Source: Lysobacter soyae (GTDB lineage Bacteria > Pseudomonadota > Gammaproteobacteria > Xanthomonadales > Xanthomonadaceae). From it: DNA of 64,000 nucleotides. Below are positions 1 through 9,167 of the stretch, piece after piece. The notes beneath the pieces are model-generated. The model was not told where the DNA came from and did not search any database. It saw nothing but the letters and a program-made list of their open reading frames with translations. How positions within the stretch are numbered: position 1 is the first letter of the stretch; each line of letters opens with the position of its first letter. Both the position numbers and the translations under genes were made by a program. The DNA lies in NCBI RefSeq assembly GCF_019551435.1, contig NZ_CP080544.1, positions 682,001 to 746,000 of the forward strand. Direction: 5' to 3'.

Positions 1-528
1 GTACTGCCGGAAAATTCCGCGCTCGAGGTTCTGGATCTGGGCACCGGCAGCGGTGCAATCGCCTTGGCGTTGGCGACTGAGCGCCCCATGGCGCATGTGA
101 TCGGTGTCGACCTGAGTGAGGCGGCACTCGCGGTCGCCGAACGCAATCGCCAACACTGCGGGGCCGACAACGCGGAATTTATCCAAAGTGCTTGGTATGC
201 GCAGCTCGGTGCACGGAAGTTCCACTGCATTGTTTCCAACCCGCCGTACATCCCCGAGGGCGACGCGCACCTGGCGCAAGGCGACTTGCGTTTTGAGCCG
301 CGTAGCGCGTTGTCTTCCGGCGATGACGGGCTGGATGACATTCGTCTGATCGTGACGGGTGCGACCTCGCGCTTGCATCCGGGTAGCGCCTTGCTGATCG
401 AACATGGTTTCGATCAAGCGACCTCCGTGCGCACATTGCTTGAAACCGCAGGATTTGAGCGCGTCGAAACACTGCAAGACCTCGAGTCGCGTGACCGGGT
501 GAGCTTGGGATTTCAGCGGGGCGCTTGA
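1..528 (+). CDS. prmC: Release factor glutamine N5-methyltransferase, 5'-truncated by window edge
   Basis: The reading frame is open from base 1, so the start lies outside the window. The visible part begins in the SAM-binding motif I (VLDLGTGSGAIALALA) and contains the substrate-site motif NPPY (bases 238-249) followed by a typical PrmC stretch rich in acidic residues and SSGDDGLD. PrmC methylates the Gln of the GGQ loop of RF1 and RF2 in the cytoplasm. The N-terminal helical domain is missing only because of the window boundary. Its substrate RF1 (prfA) is encoded about 12 kb downstream on the other strand. The identification is firm. Confidence 0.95.
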   Translation, partial: VLPENSALEVLDLGTGSGAIALALATERPMAHVIGVDLSEAALAVAERNRQHCGADNAEFIQSAWYAQLGARKFHCIVSNPPYIPEGDAHLAQGDLRFEPRSALSSGDDGLDDIRLIVTGATSRLHPGSALLIEHGFDQATSVRTLLETAGFERVETLQDLESRDRVSLGFQRGA

Positions 529-569
529 GCCGGCGCGATAGAATGTCTGATCTTTGTTGGAGATTGGAT

Positions 570-1517
570 ATGCGCGGTTTGTACCCGGACATTGAACCTT
601 TTGACAGCGGCATGCTCAGCGTCGAAGGTGGCCACACACTCTATTGGGAACAATGCGGCAATCCGGACGGAAAGCCGGTCGTCATGCTGCACGGCGGACC
701 TGGTGCCGGTTGCGGCGCCGCCATGCGTCGCTTCCACGACCCGAAAAAATATCGCATCGTCCTGTTCGACCAACGCGGCGCAGGTCGCAGCACGCCGCAC
801 GCCGGTCTCGAAAACAATACGACTTGGGATCTGGTTGCCGACATTGAAAAGATCCGTGTCATGCTCGGTATTGAGGCATGGCAGGTCTTCGGCGGTTCCT
901 GGGGCTCGACATTGGCCTTGGCCTACGCGCAAAAGCATCCGGAACGCGTCACCGAATTGGTCCTGCGCGGAATTTTCATGCTGCGCCGCTGGGAACTCGA
1001 GTGGTTCTATCAAGAAGGTGCATCGCGTCTCTTCCCCGATCATTGGGAGCCCTATCGCGATCTGATTCCCGAAGAAGAGCGCGGTGACATGATGGCGGCC
1101 TATTCGAAGCGGCTGACCAGCGACGACGAGGCCACGCGCCTTTCTGCGGCGCAAGCCTGGAGTATTTGGGAAGGCGGCACCAGCTACTTGCGCATTCCGC
1201 CGGATTACAACACGTCCCATGGCGATCCCCATTTCGCATTGTCATTTGCACGCATCGAAAACCACTACTTCATGAACAAGGGCTTCTTTGAAGTCGACGA
1301 CCAACTGTTGCGCGATGCGCACAAAATCGCGCACATTCCGGGCGTGATCGTTCATGGCCGCTACGACGTGGTCTGCCCCGTTCAAAACGCTTGGGATCTG
1401 CACAAGGTCTGGCCGAAGGCGACGCTACACATCTCGCCGCTCTCGGGGCATTCCGCGTTTGAAGATGAAAACGCCGCCGCCTTGGTGGAAGCCACAGATA
1501 AATTTGCCGCCAATTAA
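570..1517 (+). CDS. pip: Proline iminopeptidase, alpha/beta hydrolase
   Basis: A 315-residue alpha/beta hydrolase of the S33 prolyl aminopeptidase family, which removes N-terminal proline from peptides in the cytoplasm. Visible marks are the oxyanion motif HGGPGAG, the nucleophile elbow GGSWGS, the acid near HGRYDVVCP and the catalytic His in LSGHSAFED. The ATG at 570 has GGAG about 8 bases upstream and begins MRGLYPDIEPFDSG, the usual family start. The frame is open further upstream to 525, but that would overlap prmC and is not supported. The length is normal for the family. Confidence 0.93.
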   Translation: MRGLYPDIEPFDSGMLSVEGGHTLYWEQCGNPDGKPVVMLHGGPGAGCGAAMRRFHDPKKYRIVLFDQRGAGRSTPHAGLENNTTWDLVADIEKIRVMLGIEAWQVFGGSWGSTLALAYAQKHPERVTELVLRGIFMLRRWELEWFYQEGASRLFPDHWEPYRDLIPEEERGDMMAAYSKRLTSDDEATRLSAAQAWSIWEGGTSYLRIPPDYNTSHGDPHFALSFARIENHYFMNKGFFEVDDQLLRDAHKIAHIPGVIVHGRYDVVCPVQNAWDLHKVWPKATLHISPLSGHSAFEDENAAALVEATDKFAAN

Positions 1518-1528
1518 GGAAAGCATCG

Positions 1529-1768
1529 ATGTCCCAAGAAGACGAAGACGACATCCTCATTGTCAAAGACAGCAACGGTACGGTCTTGGCCGATGGCGAT
1601 ACCGTCACGGTCATCAAGGATCTCAAAGTAAAAGGCACCTCGGTCACCTTGAAGCGCGGCACCGTGTGCAGGAACATCCGCTTGACCGACGACGAAGACT
1701 TGATTGAATGCAACGTCGACAAAGTCAAAGGCTTGGTCTTGCGAACAGAGTTCGTCAAAAAGGCCTGA
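1529..1768 (+). CDS. PhnA-domain protein, short form without zinc ribbon
   Basis: A 79-residue acidic protein whose body (VKDSNGTVLADGDTVTVIKD, then KGTSVTLKRGT and DGL-like ends) matches the C-terminal PhnA/YjdM domain. Full-length PhnA proteins carry an N-terminal zinc ribbon that is absent here. The name comes from proximity to phosphonate genes in E. coli; a role in phosphonate metabolism is not established and nothing nearby supports one. It starts 11 bases after pip and is probably cotranscribed. The family call is good and the function is unknown. Confidence 0.8.
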   Translation: MSQEDEDDILIVKDSNGTVLADGDTVTVIKDLKVKGTSVTLKRGTVCRNIRLTDDEDLIECNVDKVKGLVLRTEFVKKA

Positions 1769-1778
1769 GCCCGGCGTT

Positions 1779-3002
1779 TTACAGGGGTAACGCAGCGGCC
1801 GTGCCTGCTGCGTGCCCCGATGCCCATGCCCATTGGAAGTTGTAGCCGCCCAGCCAGCCGGTGACGTCAATCACTTCACCGATGAAATACAGTCCCGGCA
1901 GGTGTTTGGACATCATCGTTGCCGATGACAGCCCATCTGTGGCCACGCCACCCAAAGTGACTTCGGCGGTGCGGTAACCTTCGGTGCCACTTGCAACGAT
2001 CGGCCACGCGGCCAGTAGCGATGCGGTATCGGACAGTTGCTTTGCACCGAATTGTTTGATCGGGGCATTGCCAATGGAAAGCTCACACAGGCGTTGCGCA
2101 AAGCGTTTGGGAATCACTTCCGACAGCAGCGTTTGCATGTGCGCGTCCGGTCGCGTCGCTCGCCATTGCGCGAGCAGATCGTTGATGTTGTGGTCAGGCA
2201 ACAAATTCGCAGTCAAGGCTTGGCCTTCGCGCCAATAGGAACTGATTTGCAGAACCGACGGGCCGCTCAGCCCGCGATGGGTGATCAGCATCGCATTGGT
2301 GAAGGATTGGCGCCCGCAATGCAATTCCACCGGCAGGGAGACGCCCGCCAAATCTGCCAGTTGCTCAAGGGGTTTACCGGAGAGTGTCAGCGGCACGAGT
2401 CCGGCGCGCGTCGGCACCAAGCGGTGATTGAACGATTCGGCAATGCGGTAACCAATCCCGGTCGCGCCCATTCGCGGAATGGACAAGCCGCCGGTGGCAA
2501 CGATCAATCGCTCTGAAGCAAAGTGTCCCTGCGAAGTGGCGATGGCAAACGCGACGGTGTTGTGTGTCACTGATTCAATGCTGCAACCGGTGCGTATCTC
2601 AACGTTGGCAGCCGCGCATTCTTCCAGCAACATCGCCACGATTTGCTTGGACGATATGTCGCAGAACAACTGTCCGAGTTCTTTCTCATGCCAACGGATG
2701 CCGTGCGCATCCACCATATCAATGAAGTCGGTCGGCTTGAATTTCGCCAAGGCCGATTTGCAAAAATGCGGATTGGCGGAAAGGAACTGCGCGGGCGTGG
2801 TGCCGGTATTGGTGAAGTTGCATCGGCCACCGCCCGACATCAAGATTTTCTTTCCGCAGCGTTCGGCGTGCTCGACCACCAACACCCGACGTCCCAGCCG
2901 ACCCGCTGTCAAGGCGCTCATCAACCCGGCGGCGCCACCGCCCAACACAACGATGTCATATACCGACGCTTGGCGATCAGCCATGCCTGCAGCATCCGTC
3001 AA
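1779..3002 (-). CDS. HI0933/BaiN-family FAD-dependent flavoprotein
   Basis: A 407-residue flavoprotein of the HI0933 (YhiN/BaiN-like) family. The N-terminus has a dinucleotide-binding fold, VVLGGGAAGLMSALTAG, followed by GRRVLVVEH, the GGGRCNFTN signature that defines the family, and a C-terminal FAD-contact region GLYFIGEVIDVTGWLGGYNFQWAWASG. The substrate is not known for most members. A second ATG (MADRQ, 2984) is an alternative start. It ends 10 bases from the convergent phnA-like gene and lies 6 bases downstream of the Nudix gene on the same strand. Confidence 0.85.
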   Translation of the reverse strand: MTDAAGMADRQASVYDIVVLGGGAAGLMSALTAGRLGRRVLVVEHAERCGKKILMSGGGRCNFTNTGTTPAQFLSANPHFCKSALAKFKPTDFIDMVDAHGIRWHEKELGQLFCDISSKQIVAMLLEECAAANVEIRTGCSIESVTHNTVAFAIATSQGHFASERLIVATGGLSIPRMGATGIGYRIAESFNHRLVPTRAGLVPLTLSGKPLEQLADLAGVSLPVELHCGRQSFTNAMLITHRGLSGPSVLQISSYWREGQALTANLLPDHNINDLLAQWRATRPDAHMQTLLSEVIPKRFAQRLCELSIGNAPIKQFGAKQLSDTASLLAAWPIVASGTEGYRTAEVTLGGVATDGLSSATMMSKHLPGLYFIGEVIDVTGWLGGYNFQWAWASGHAAGTAAALPL

Positions 3003-3008
3003 CGCATC

Positions 3009-3587
3009 TCATGCGTGTGCGTCGGCGCGCTCGGGGTTGGCTTTGCTGCCGTCGGGATTGTGTTCGATCATCCACAGTCCTGCCCAAAGCTTGAGATCCA
3101 ACTCGAAGCCTTCTGCATATTTTTTCATCAACCAGGCCGGCGCCTCTTTCCGGGGCACATGATGCACGGTGATGTCTTCATCAGCGACCCCGCCGCCTTC
3201 GCCGACTTTGGTCAATTGCGTCGCACGCACGAAGGCGATGCGCTCGTTGCTCATGCCCGAGCTGGTCGGGCCGATCAACAGCACGTCGACCTTGCCGGGT
3301 CGCCAACCGGTTTCCTCTTCAAGCTCCCGCACTGCGGCCGCTTCCAAGGTGTCGGCGGCGTCATCGTCACCGACCAGTCCGGCCGGCATCTCGATGGTGC
3401 GTTTGCCAAGCGGTACGCGGAATTGTTCGACAAAAAGCACTTCATCCTGTGGCGTGACCGCCATGATGAGCACCGCCATGCCGTCGCCGTGCACGCGCTC
3501 ACAAGATTCCCAATGTCCGCGCTTGACGAGGCGCAGCCATTTGCCCAAATACAAGACTTCGCTTTCTTCATCTGTGTGCTGCGACAT
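3009..3587 (-). CDS. nudE: Nudix hydrolase, ADP-sugar/NudE type
   Basis: A 192-residue Nudix protein. The Nudix box runs from GDDDAAD to RELEEETGW. The last part (REXXEEXGW) is canonical, while the first Glu of the consensus GX5E is Asp here. NudE-type enzymes hydrolyse ADP-ribose, Ap3A and NADH-like compounds, and the EMPAG motif before the box is typical of the ADP-ribose group. It is the second gene of a leftward run shared with the exonuclease and the flavoprotein. The symbol is less certain than the family. Confidence 0.8.
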   Translation of the reverse strand: MSQHTDEESEVLYLGKWLRLVKRGHWESCERVHGDGMAVLIMAVTPQDEVLFVEQFRVPLGKRTIEMPAGLVGDDDAADTLEAAAVRELEEETGWRPGKVDVLLIGPTSSGMSNERIAFVRATQLTKVGEGGGVADEDITVHHVPRKEAPAWLMKKYAEGFELDLKLWAGLWMIEHNPDGSKANPERADAHA

Positions 3588-3600
3588 CGCGTTTCCCCCG

Positions 3601-4509
3601 CTAGGCAGTGACGCCCGCCACCGCCAACAACCTGCGGCGGGTGAGTGGGCCGAATTTCAAAGTATCGCAAAGAGAAGTCAATCGGCTGACATCGACCGCC
3701 GTGCGCGCAAAGGGCGGCTGTGCCTCACCGACCGGTGCGTGTGTGGCGATGCGGGTCAGTTGTTGAAACAGTCGCGCATCGGCCTGCTGTGCTTTGAGTC
3801 GCAACGCGATCCCGTGCGCTCCGCGGATGCGCAAGTGCGGTACTTCGTCCACGCGGTCAAGGAGCGCGTCGAGGCTGTCGAAATGCGAGATCAATTGCGC
3901 GGCGGTTTTCTGACCGATCCCTTGAATGCCGGGAATGTTGTCGACCGCATCACCGCACAAGGCGAGATAGTCGGCAATCTGATGCGCGTGCACGCCATGT
4001 TTCGCTTTTACGCCGGCGTGCGTCCAGCGCGTATTGCGGGCGAAATCGAACTGCTCGTCGTCGTCTTGCAAAAGTTGCGACAAATCCTTGTCGGCTGAAA
4101 CAATGATGCCGCGAAAGCCCTTTTCGCGCGCCAACACCATGGCGGCACCGATGAGGTCATCGGCTTCGAATTCGTGATGCGACATCACATTCAAGCCCAG
4201 TGCATCGGCAATGGCTTTGCAGGTAACGAATTGCCGCCGCAATTCTTCCGGCGCCGGCGGACGATTGGCTTTGTACTGGGGATACAGCGTATTGCGATAG
4301 CAAGAATCCAGAGCTTCGTCAAAGGCCACCACGATGTGCGCAGGACGTTCGCGCTCATGCAATTCACACAGGAAGCGTGCAAAGCCATGCACCGCATTGA
4401 GCGGCCAACCGTCTTCGTCGTGCCAAGCATCCGGCATCGAATGCCAAGCACGAAAAACATACATGCTGGCATCCACCAAGTGGACCGCAGGGCGATTCAT
4501 CCCGCTCAC
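3601..4509 (-). CDS. 5'-3' exonuclease, Pol I N-terminal / Xni type
   Basis: A 302-residue stand-alone FEN/5'-nuclease resembling the N-terminal domain of DNA polymerase I. Metal-ligand motifs are visible: LVDASMYVFRAW at the N-terminus, FEADDLIG, VSADKDLSQLL and GDAVDNIPGIQGIGQKTA, the last being the helix-3-turn-helix DNA-binding element. It should process 5' flaps or RNA primers. The first start is GTG at 4509, overlapping the nitroreductase stop (GTGA), and an ATG lies three codons inside at 4500. Unlike E. coli Xni it is longer and keeps the EADD acidic cluster, so I leave the symbol blank. Confidence 0.85.
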   Translation of the reverse strand: MSGMNRPAVHLVDASMYVFRAWHSMPDAWHDEDGWPLNAVHGFARFLCELHERERPAHIVVAFDEALDSCYRNTLYPQYKANRPPAPEELRRQFVTCKAIADALGLNVMSHHEFEADDLIGAAMVLAREKGFRGIIVSADKDLSQLLQDDDEQFDFARNTRWTHAGVKAKHGVHAHQIADYLALCGDAVDNIPGIQGIGQKTAAQLISHFDSLDALLDRVDEVPHLRIRGAHGIALRLKAQQADARLFQQLTRIATHAPVGEAQPPFARTAVDVSRLTSLCDTLKFGPLTRRRLLAVAGVTA

Positions 4510-5078
4510 GCCGGCGTCCAGCGTGTCAGCAAATCGGCGGCCTCCGGCCGGATACGCTCAGGCACCGGCGTCGACGTACTGCCGATATGAATATGTCCGA
4601 CCAAGACTTCCTCGGCACCGACGCCGAGCAAACGAAGGATTTCAGGATCACTGGCAACGACGCCGGTGAGCCATTGCGCGACAAACCCTTGCGCTTGCGC
4701 CGCGAGCAGCAAGGCGAAACACACGCAGGCAGCGGTGGCGTAGCGTTCGTGCGCGGGGATTTTCATGTCTTCGCCTTGCGCGGCGACAACCATGACGATC
4801 ACGGGCGCGTAGCTGAAACGCTTGCGCGCCTTTTCGTACACGCCATCGGCAGCATCCGGATCGAGCGCGCGCATACGCTGCTCCAAGGCTGCGCCCAGCG
4901 CCTCACGGGCTTCTCCGCGTATTTCGATGAAACGAAACGGCACGCGCTTGCCATGATCGGGGACGCGTGAGGCCGAGTTCAGCATCCGCAGCAATTGCCC
5001 GTCGTCGGGGCCGGGCCCGGTCATCTGCGTGTAAGGAACTGAACGCCGCGCGTCCAGACATTCAAGGCAATCGGTCAT
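4506..5078 (-). CDS. Nitroreductase family protein, YdjA-like
   Basis: About 190 residues of a small nitroreductase beginning MTDCLECLDARRSVP, where the RRS-type FMN-phosphate contact of the family is visible. ASRVPDHGKRVPFRFI and the GFVAQWLTG segment are also typical of the YdjA subgroup. These are cytoplasmic FMN, NAD(P)H-dependent oxidoreductases of broad specificity. The frame is open to 5132, but the ATG at 5078 gives the normal family N-terminus. The stop overlaps the start of the exonuclease gene, so the two are probably translationally coupled. Confidence 0.85.
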   Translation of the reverse strand: MTDCLECLDARRSVPYTQMTGPGPDDGQLLRMLNSASRVPDHGKRVPFRFIEIRGEAREALGAALEQRMRALDPDAADGVYEKARKRFSYAPVIVMVVAAQGEDMKIPAHERYATAACVCFALLLAAQAQGFVAQWLTGVVASDPEILRLLGVGAEEVLVGHIHIGSTSTPVPERIRPEAADLLTRWTPA

Positions 5079-5186
5079 GTGTTTTCTTGTAAGAAGCGCC
5101 AGGACCATTGTGCCATGCACGCTCCGGCACATACGCGTAAAAACGGCGCCACGCGGGCGCCGTCGGGTTTGCAGTGCAGCGGTGAA

Positions 5187-5606
5187 TCAGCGTGGCGGGT
5201 TGGCTTTCAGCCAGGCCGCCCGCTGTTCTGCGGTCATGGAATGCCATTGATCACGCAGCGCACGTCGTGCTTCCGGCGTCATCGTCTTCATTCGCAAATA
5301 CAGTTCCTTGGCTTCCGCGCGTTGTTCGGGGCTCAGCTTCTCCCAACGATGCATGCCGCGTTGCGCCAACTTGCGCTCGGTCGGCGACATCGACGCCCAA
5401 TGCTGCGCACGGTTCATCATTTCCGCACGTTGCGTGGGGTTGTCGTTCCAACGGGCGCGCAGCGGTGCGATCAGGACCTCGCGCTGCGCCGGCGTCAATG
5501 CCTCCCAATCGGACAGCGATTGCTGCGTTTGCGGGCGCTGCGATTGCGCGTATGCGGGTGTGCCCAATGCCACCAATACGGCGAAGACCAGGCTCGGGAA
5601 TTTCAT
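5187..5606 (-). CDS. DUF3106 secreted protein, third gene of sigma operon
   Basis: A 139-residue exported protein. It has a signal peptide (MKFPSLVFAVLVALGTPAYA, cleavage after AYA) followed by helical repeats of the form W..L(S/T)P.(Q/E)R (WEALTPAQRE, WASMSPTERK, WEKLSPEQRA, WHSMTAEQRA), which is the DUF3106 pattern. The ATG at 5606 has GGAG at 8 bases. A second ATG at 5612 overlaps the stop of the upstream gene as ATGA but has the GGAG too close. Function is unknown. Its W-rich L(S/T)P repeats resemble periplasmic stress proteins, and the operon with an ECF sigma factor suggests an envelope role. Confidence 0.8.
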   Translation of the reverse strand: MKFPSLVFAVLVALGTPAYAQSQRPQTQQSLSDWEALTPAQREVLIAPLRARWNDNPTQRAEMMNRAQHWASMSPTERKLAQRGMHRWEKLSPEQRAEAKELYLRMKTMTPEARRALRDQWHSMTAEQRAAWLKANPPR

Positions 5607-5608
5607 AC

Positions 5609-5950
5609 TCATTTCTCCAGATGCAAAGCATTGGCATCGCTGCCAAGCCACGCGTAAAACTCGGGGTCGTTGTCCATCGCCGTGGTCGGCGACGCCACCG
5701 GCAAACCTGCCGAAGGCGCCGTGGCGATCGCCGCAGGCGCAGGTTTTCGTGTTGGCGATTGCAGTTGCAAAATGCCAACCGCCGCCAAGGCAAACACCAT
5801 CGCGCCCGCCATCACCGGACGCCAAATCCCGTGTCGGGCAGGGGTCGTTGCCTGCGGATGCAAGCGGGTGGTGACCGAAAACGGCACGTGGGCAAGTCCG
5901 ACCGCATGCAAGTCGCGTGCGCGTTGGTCAAGCCTGTGTTCGGTGTTCAT
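5609..5950 (-). CDS. Putative membrane-anchored partner of ECF sigma factor (DUF3619-like)
   Basis: A 113-residue protein with an N-terminal cytoplasmic stretch (MNTEHRLDQRARDLHAVG), one membrane span (about VMAGAMVFALAAVGILQL) and a Pro/Ala-rich outer part. Size, topology and position directly after an ECF sigma gene fit an anti-sigma or DUF3619-type protein, but I see no zinc-binding HXXXCXXC motif. Its ATG overlaps the sigma-gene stop as ATGA and its own stop lies against the DUF3106 gene, so the three genes form one tightly coupled unit. The exact role is inferred. Confidence 0.7.
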   Translation of the reverse strand: MNTEHRLDQRARDLHAVGLAHVPFSVTTRLHPQATTPARHGIWRPVMAGAMVFALAAVGILQLQSPTRKPAPAAIATAPSAGLPVASPTTAMDNDPEFYAWLGSDANALHLEK

Positions 5951-6477
5951 GAAAAGTCCTCCAAATACGGTTGCAAAGCAGCGCGAGCACGTGAGAGATG
6001 GGTTTTCACCGATCCCTCGCTGCAACCCATGACGCTCGCGGTGGTTGCAACATCCAATTCCTCCAGCACGCGAAGGTTGAACGCTTCGCGCTGACGGGCG
6101 GGCAGTTTCCCCATCGCCACCGAGAAGTGTTCGAACGCTTCGCGGTTGTCATGGGCGCGTGCGGGGTCGGCTGACGTATCCGCCCATGCCACGCTCGAGT
6201 CTTCTTCCACGCCACCCAACATCCAACTCAAACGAAACTTGCGTCGGCGTTGCATGTCGATGACCCGCGTCCGCAAAATCCGCCAAAACAACGGTGTCCA
6301 TTCGTTCGACGGCCGGTCGCCATACGCCAACATCTTCAACATGGCGTCTTGGACGGCATCCATGGCGTCCTCCCGGCTACGCAATCCGTATTCGGCAAAC
6401 CGGAATGCACGCGCGTTCACGTCCTTGAAGAACGCATTGATGTTCGGCCAAGTTTTGGTGTCGATACCCTCGCTCAT
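5947..6477 (-). CDS. ECF RNA polymerase sigma factor
   Basis: A sigma-70 family factor of the ECF type, about 176 residues from the ATG at 6477 (an ATG at 6507 is also open). Region 2 is visible as FAEYGLRSREDAMDAVQDAM followed by LFWRILRTRVIDMQRRRK. Region 4 is LPARQREAFNLRVLEELDV then MGCSEGSVKTHLSRARAAL with its helix-turn-helix. It directs RNA polymerase to a stress regulon. It heads a three-gene operon with overlapping start and stop codons, and ECF operons are often autoregulated. Confidence 0.9.
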   Translation of the reverse strand: MSEGIDTKTWPNINAFFKDVNARAFRFAEYGLRSREDAMDAVQDAMLKMLAYGDRPSNEWTPLFWRILRTRVIDMQRRRKFRLSWMLGGVEEDSSVAWADTSADPARAHDNREAFEHFSVAMGKLPARQREAFNLRVLEELDVATTASVMGCSEGSVKTHLSRARAALQPYLEDFS

Positions 6478-6579
6478 GCGCGGTACCAAACCGGCGTCCG
6501 GACACATCTGCGAGTGATTCCTTCATTGTGACGTGGGTTACATGCAATCAACGCCCGAGGACGCCGCCCGTTGACAGAC

Positions 6580-7026
6580 CTAGACACGGGGGCGCGCCAA
6601 ATAAGCAGCCAGCAAAAGGGCCGAGGCAAACAGGCAATAGTCGACCGCGCCCAACGCGTGCAGGTTCAAATAGGTGGCGAACCAAAGCCCCATTCGCTGA
6701 ACGGATTCCTGCGGATACAAACCCAAGCTGGCGCCGAGGAAGCCTGCCGCGATCCACCACCGCGCCAGCAGCACGCACACCGCCAACGCGATGGCGGCCA
6801 CCCATGGTCTGGACGCACGCTCGGGTGCCTTCCAATAACGCAGGGTCGACGCCAGCAATGCCGCGGCGACCAACGCAAAGCCGCTCAATTCCCGGTCGAA
6901 GACCAGTGCCAGCACGGTCCAAGCAAGGGCCAGCACGACCACGGAGACACCCAGGACGAGCAGGGTTGGCAGGCGCCACCGCCCGCGCGGGTCGGAGGGC
7001 GATGCGGATTGAGAAGGCAAAGACAT
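6580..7026 (-). CDS. Four-helix integral membrane protein of unknown function
   Basis: A 148-residue hydrophobic protein read from the ATG at 7026 (MSLPSQSASPSDP). I see four probable membrane segments: LPTLLVLGVSVVVLALAWTV, LSGFALVAAALLASTL, WVAAIALAVCVLLARWW and a final VDYCLFASALLLAAYLA. No family motif is recognised. It is divergent from sufT, whose start is 38 bases away, and lies downstream of no obvious partner. The longer open frame back to 7161 would overlap sufT and is not used. Confidence 0.6.
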   Translation of the reverse strand: MSLPSQSASPSDPRGRWRLPTLLVLGVSVVVLALAWTVLALVFDRELSGFALVAAALLASTLRYWKAPERASRPWVAAIALAVCVLLARWWIAAGFLGASLGLYPQESVQRMGLWFATYLNLHALGAVDYCLFASALLLAAYLARPRV

Positions 7027-7063
7027 CCGTACAGGATAAATGGGAGCGGCTAAACTATGCGTT

Positions 7064-7615
7064 ATGTATTCCCGTAGCAGCGAACCGGTCAAATTCGAGC
7101 GCGATTGTGATGTCGTGCTGGTCCCTTCAGGTGAGAACGTGGTGATGCCGGCTGGCAGCATCGGTTACATCACCCAATCCTTGGGCGGCAGTTGGACTGT
7201 CTTTGTCGAGGGCAATCTGATGCGCATTGCCGGCAAAGATGCCGATGCCATCGGAAAGGAACCACCCACGCCCATCGAACTTCCCGAAGGCGCGACGGTC
7301 GAAGACATCGAAAAACTGGTCTGGCAACAACTGCGCACCTGTTTCGATCCTGAAATTCCGATCAATGTGGTGGAGCTCGGGCTCGTTTACAGCGCCGAGC
7401 TCACCCCGGTCGAGAACGCCGAATACCGTGTCGATGTCCGGATGACCCTGACCGCACCCGGCTGCGGCATGGGCGACATCCTCGTCGATGATGTGCGAAG
7501 CAAGTTGGAACTGATTCCGACCATCGCGGAAGCCGATGTTGAACTCGTCTTCGATCCGCCGTGGAACCGCAACATGATGTCGGATGCGGCAAAACTCGAA
7601 ACTGGGATGTTTTAA
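7064..7615 (+). CDS. sufT: Iron-sulfur cluster assembly protein SufT
   Basis: A 183-residue protein. It has an N-terminal domain (CDVVLVPSGENVVMPAGS, GYITQSLGGSWTVFV) typical of SufT and a C-terminal MIP18/DUF59 domain with DPEIPINVVELGLVY and the conserved Cys in LTAPGCGMG. SufT helps mature Fe-S proteins under high demand. Here it stands alone, with no suf genes in view. The ATG at 7064 gives the usual MYSRSSEPV start; an ATG at 7040 is in frame but adds a non-conserved leader. Confidence 0.9.
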   Translation: MYSRSSEPVKFERDCDVVLVPSGENVVMPAGSIGYITQSLGGSWTVFVEGNLMRIAGKDADAIGKEPPTPIELPEGATVEDIEKLVWQQLRTCFDPEIPINVVELGLVYSAELTPVENAEYRVDVRMTLTAPGCGMGDILVDDVRSKLELIPTIAEADVELVFDPPWNRNMMSDAAKLETGMF

Positions 7616-7618
7616 GCC

Positions 7619-8110
7619 TCAGCCTTCGCTGGCTTCGAAGCGATTGGCGTCCACGTTCTTGCGGACTTTGGCAGGATCCCAAATCCGGCCGTTCATGGCG
7701 ATGTACACGCCCGGGGCCAACGATTGCACGGCGCCGACGGCACAGCCGATGTTGAACTCCGCGTCCGAGCCTTCGAATCGCGCGGGATTGAGCGCACCGG
7801 TCAAAACCATCACCTTGTTCGGGATGGCGGCCAATACCTTGGCGGTTTCGACCATCGAATCGGTACCGTGGGTGATCAGTACATGCGTTTCGGGCTGCGC
7901 CTCGATGGTGGCACGCATCAGTTCGCGATCCCCCATATCGATAAACAAGGAGTCCTTACGCAGTAGCGCAATGACCCGGAACCGGAACGCCACGCCGAGG
8001 TCTTCCAAAATCCGTCCGATTTGCGGGTCGCCGACCTGATAGTCAGATTTCGCATCGAAATAGATTTTGTCGATCGTGCCACCGGTGGTGACGATGAGCA
8101 GGGAGTCCAT
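7619..8110 (-). CDS. Half-length asparaginase (N-terminal domain only)
   Basis: A 163-residue protein matching only the N-terminal domain of type I/II L-asparaginases. It keeps both Thr motifs, TTGGTIDK (about residues 8-15) and ITHGTDSM, and the Lys in NKVMVLTGAL that corresponds to the third catalytic residue. The C-terminal domain, which supplies part of the active site in the usual 330-residue tetramer, is absent, and the gene ends cleanly 3 bases from convergent sufT. A standalone asparaginase-domain family exists in proteobacteria, so this need not be a broken gene. Activity is uncertain. Confidence 0.8.
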   Translation of the reverse strand: MDSLLIVTTGGTIDKIYFDAKSDYQVGDPQIGRILEDLGVAFRFRVIALLRKDSLFIDMGDRELMRATIEAQPETHVLITHGTDSMVETAKVLAAIPNKVMVLTGALNPARFEGSDAEFNIGCAVGAVQSLAPGVYIAMNGRIWDPAKVRKNVDANRFEASEG

Positions 8111-8161
8111 GGGTCTTGTTCCAAATTCACGCGTGACACGTAGCGCGAATTATAGCGGTCG

Positions 8162-9153
<992 letters not shown>

Positions 9154-9167
9154 TTAGGCTTGGGCGC

